6,702 nucleotides of DNA from positions 1 to 6,702 of the forward strand of contig JAGPEW010000039.1 of assembly GCA_018056825.1 (NCBI GenBank). Direction: 5' to 3'. Source of the DNA: Candidatus Sordicultor aquaticus. Its GTDB lineage: Bacteria > Atribacterota > Atribacteria > Atribacterales > Caldatribacteriaceae. Both the position numbers and the translations under genes were made by a program. How positions within the stretch are numbered: the first letter of the stretch is position 1; each line of letters begins with the position of its first letter. This document shows, piece after piece, positions 5,198-6,702 of this stretch. The notes below the pieces were generated by a model. That model made no database searches. It saw nothing but the letters and a program-made list of their open reading frames with translations, and was not told the DNA's origin.

Positions 5198-6179
5198 ACC
5201 ATCGGATAAGGGCTGAGCCCCAAGTTAAACCGGCACCAAAACCCACTAGGAGCACTAAATCACCACGGTTAATTTTACCCTCCTGGCATGCTTCGTCTAA
5301 AGCAAGAGGAATAGAGGCAGAGGAAGTATTACCATATTTATGAACATTTATAAAAACTTTTTCCTCGGGGATACCCAACCTCTTAGCTGCTGAATTGATA
5401 ATTCGAATGTTAGCCTGATGAGGAATAAAAAGGCTCACTTCATCTATTTTCACATTCCCCCTCTTCATCACTTCCAGAGAAGCTTCTTCCATAATTTTCA
5501 CCGCAAATTTAAATACTTCATTTCCATTCATTTTTATATAGTGTAGTCGATTATTAATGGTATTCAGAGAAGCTGGCATTCGAGAACATCCAGCGGGAAG
5601 CTCGAGAAGATGAGCTCCTCCCCCGTCAGAACCCAGATAAGTAGCTAAAATTCCCTCTCCTTCGCTGAGCCCTAGAACTGCTGCTCCCGCTCCATCACCG
5701 AATAACACACAGGTAGAGCGGTCCTGCCAATCTAATATCTTGGAAAGAGTCTCTGCTCCCACCACTAAGGCTTTTTCTCCCCCTCCTCCTCGGAGATACT
5801 TTTCGGCTAAAGATAAAGCATAAACAAACCCTGTGCAGCCGGCTTCTAAATCGCAGCTAGCTGCTTTTCGGGCTTTTAGCTCTCTTTGCAATAGACAAGC
5901 AGTAGCGGGAAATAACATATCGGGGGTAACTGTAGCTACCACTATCAGGTCTAATTCTTCCGGGGAAACTTGAGCAGCCTGAAGCGCTCTTTGAGCAGCA
6001 AGCAGGGCAAAAGTAGAGGTGCTTTCTCCTTCCCCAGCTATTCTTCTTTCTTTAATGCCGGTACGAGTGGTAATCCACTCATCACTTGTATCTACCATTT
6101 TTTCTAGGTCAAAATTGGTGATAACTCGCTGGGGAACGCTAGAACCAGTTCCTAATATTTTTACTTTACTTTCTCTCAA
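5196..6179 (-). CDS. fabH: 3-oxoacyl-[acyl-carrier-protein] synthase III (KAS III)
   Basis: A 327-aa initiating condensing enzyme that joins a short acyl-CoA primer (acetyl-CoA or branched) to malonyl-ACP, setting the start of fatty-acid synthesis and the chain type. The catalytic triad is visible: Cys115 (DLEAGCTGF), His254 (PHQAN) and Asn284 (YGNTSSASIP). DEWITTRTGIKERRI (33-47) is the conserved N-terminal primer and CoA region, and MNGNEVFKFAV (217-227) is also canonical. Around the nucleophile, Glu-Ala-Gly-Cys replaces the more common Asn/Gln-Ala-Ala-Cys. The start codon is TTG at 6177-6179, overlapping the fabZ TGA by 4 nt (TTGA), with GAGGAGGT 6 nt upstream. Acetyl versus branched-chain primer preference cannot be told from the sequence. 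Confidence 0.95.
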   Translation of the reverse strand: MRESKVKILGTGSSVPQRVITNFDLEKMVDTSDEWITTRTGIKERRIAGEGESTSTFALLAAQRALQAAQVSPEELDLIVVATVTPDMLFPATACLLQRELKARKAASCDLEAGCTGFVYALSLAEKYLRGGGGEKALVVGAETLSKILDWQDRSTCVLFGDGAGAAVLGLSEGEGILATYLGSDGGGAHLLELPAGCSRMPASLNTINNRLHYIKMNGNEVFKFAVKIMEEASLEVMKRGNVKIDEVSLFIPHQANIRIINSAAKRLGIPEEKVFINVHKYGNTSSASIPLALDEACQEGKINRGDLVLLVGFGAGLTWGSALIRW

Positions 6180-6616
6180 TCTTCTACCTCCTCTTTTACT
6201 AAAGAAAAACCTATTTCTCCTTCTGCTACTATTGCTTCGTTTACTCGTGCCACTCCTTTTAATTTACCAATTCCCCTTCTCACTTTTAGGAGAGTTACTT
6301 CCATCACTAATTGGTCGCCTGGAGTAACCGGACGGCGAAATTTGACTTCATTTAAAGAGGTGAAGTAAGGGATGCAGCCCCGGAACTCTTCCATGTTCAT
6401 CATCATAGTAGCACCCACTTGAGCCATACTCTCTATAATCAAAACTCCCGGCATAATAGGTTTTCCCGGAAAATGACCCTGGAAAAACCATTCGTTCATA
6501 GTCACATTTTTTATTCCCACCACTTTGTCATTCTCTAAAGAGATTATCTTATCTACTAAGAGGAAGGGAAAGCGATGAGGCAGTATCTCTTGAATTTTTT
6601 TCACGTCTAATTCCAT
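6176..6616 (-). CDS. fabZ: 3-hydroxyacyl-[acyl-carrier-protein] dehydratase FabZ
   Basis: A 146-aa hot-dog-fold dehydratase, the standard FabZ length. It removes water from (3R)-hydroxyacyl-ACP to form trans-2-enoyl-ACP in the fatty-acid cycle. Visible features are ILPHRFPFLLVDK (11-23), catalytic His48 in QGHFPGKPIMPGV (46-58), and the partner Glu62 in IESMAQ (61-66), followed by FRRPVTPGDQL (93-103). There is no FabA-type feature suggesting isomerase activity. The ATG is preceded by AGGAGG at 6625-6630, 8 nt upstream. It is the first gene of the visible operon, and the 86 bp to the window edge hold no further coding sequence. The typical lpxD/lpxA neighbours of fabZ in LPS producers are not seen on the visible side. 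Confidence 0.96.
   Translation of the reverse strand: MELDVKKIQEILPHRFPFLLVDKIISLENDKVVGIKNVTMNEWFFQGHFPGKPIMPGVLIIESMAQVGATMMMNMEEFRGCIPYFTSLNEVKFRRPVTPGDQLVMEVTLLKVRRGIGKLKGVARVNEAIVAEGEIGFSLVKEEVED
6186..6193 (-). promoter_or_regulatory. Strong ribosome binding site for the fabH TTG start
   Basis: GAGGAGGT on the minus strand lies 6 nt before TTG (6177-6179), within the last codons of fabZ. It is the reason for accepting a TTG start here and implies translational coupling with fabZ. Confidence 0.8.
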
Positions 6617-6648
6617 TCCTGTGTCCTCCTATTAATTATTCCCCCAAT

Positions 6649-6677
6649 AATTTATCCGAACTAAGTCGAATTAGCAA
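6649..6677 (-). promoter_or_regulatory. Candidate promoter of the fab operon
   Basis: On the minus strand TTGCTA (6672-6677) and TAAATT (6649-6654) are separated by 17 nt. Each matches the sigma-A consensus at 4 of 6 positions. Transcription would begin near 6642, about 26 nt before the fabZ ATG. The match is modest, and the operon could also be read from further upstream beyond the window. Confidence 0.35.
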
Positions 6678-6679
6678 GG

Positions 6680-6693
6680 AAAACTTAAGTTTT
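6680..6693. promoter_or_regulatory. 14-bp perfect palindrome upstream of fabZ
   Basis: AAAACTTAAGTTTT is a perfect palindrome lying 2 bp upstream of the candidate -35 box on the minus strand. Its size and position suit an operator for a dimeric regulator, or an A/T-rich UP-type element. It does not closely match the FapR or FabT operators as I know them, so no regulator is proposed. Confidence 0.35.
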
Positions 6694-6702
6694 GATGATT
6701 AT

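Noticed and set aside
6019..6327. Plus-strand 102-aa open frame with a long Leu-rich run
   Set aside because: It is the reverse of Lys/Glu-rich codons at the fabZ-fabH junction; the hydrophobic run is an artefact of purine-rich sense strands.

Overview
This is a bacterial chromosomal window of fairly low G+C (estimated by eye at the low-to-mid 40s percent). It is dominated by a compact seven-gene operon on the minus strand, read from right to left: fabZ, fabH, fabF, plsY, trxA, a secreted polysaccharide deacetylase, and a Clp1/Grc3-type P-loop polynucleotide kinase. Neighbouring genes overlap by 1 or 4 nt or are separated by 5 to 13 nt. Shine-Dalgarno sequences are strong and purine-rich, and two genes start with non-ATG codons (GTG for fabF, TTG for fabH). 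The sense strand of nearly every gene is rich in purines (many AGA, GAA and AAA codons). Together these point to a bacterium with Bacillota-like translation signals. An anaerobic or deep-branching lineage (Bacillota, Thermotogota, Atribacterota and similar groups) is a guess; the window holds no phylogenetic marker that would settle it.

Left end, 1-222: no gene. It holds two 61-bp direct repeats (60/61 identical, offset 93 bp), each a pyrimidine-rich tract followed by a GGGGC-AAA-GCCCC hairpin. Between them lies a convincing rho-independent terminator, and after them a perfect TATAAT promoter. Next come two plus-strand genes: a FabG-type short-chain reductase (223-972) and, after a 133-bp gap with an extended -10 promoter, a small 82-aa protein resembling the ACT-like TM1266/NikR C-terminal fold (1106-1354). 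This small gene runs 26 nt into the 3' end of the convergent minus-strand operon.

Right part, 1329-6616: the operon. FabZ (dehydratase), FabH (initiating condensation) and FabF (elongating condensation), with the divergently placed FabG (ketoreduction), make up most of a type II fatty-acid cycle. PlsY moves the finished acyl chains onto glycerol-3-phosphate. No acpP, fabD or enoyl reductase is visible, so these must be encoded elsewhere. Thioredoxin, the CE4 deacetylase and the RNA/DNA 5'-kinase-like protein follow plsY with translational coupling, which ties lipid synthesis to redox, cell-wall and possibly RNA functions at the level of expression. A candidate promoter and a 14-bp perfect palindrome lie just upstream of fabZ, at the right edge.

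The core lipid genes look ordinary and intact. The less ordinary elements are the duplicated hairpin repeats at the left end, the terminator-like hairpin antisense within the kinase gene, the small His/Cys-bearing ACT/NikR-like protein, and the Clp1-like kinase as the last gene of a lipid operon. I see no clear sign of a wholly new defence or mobile system.
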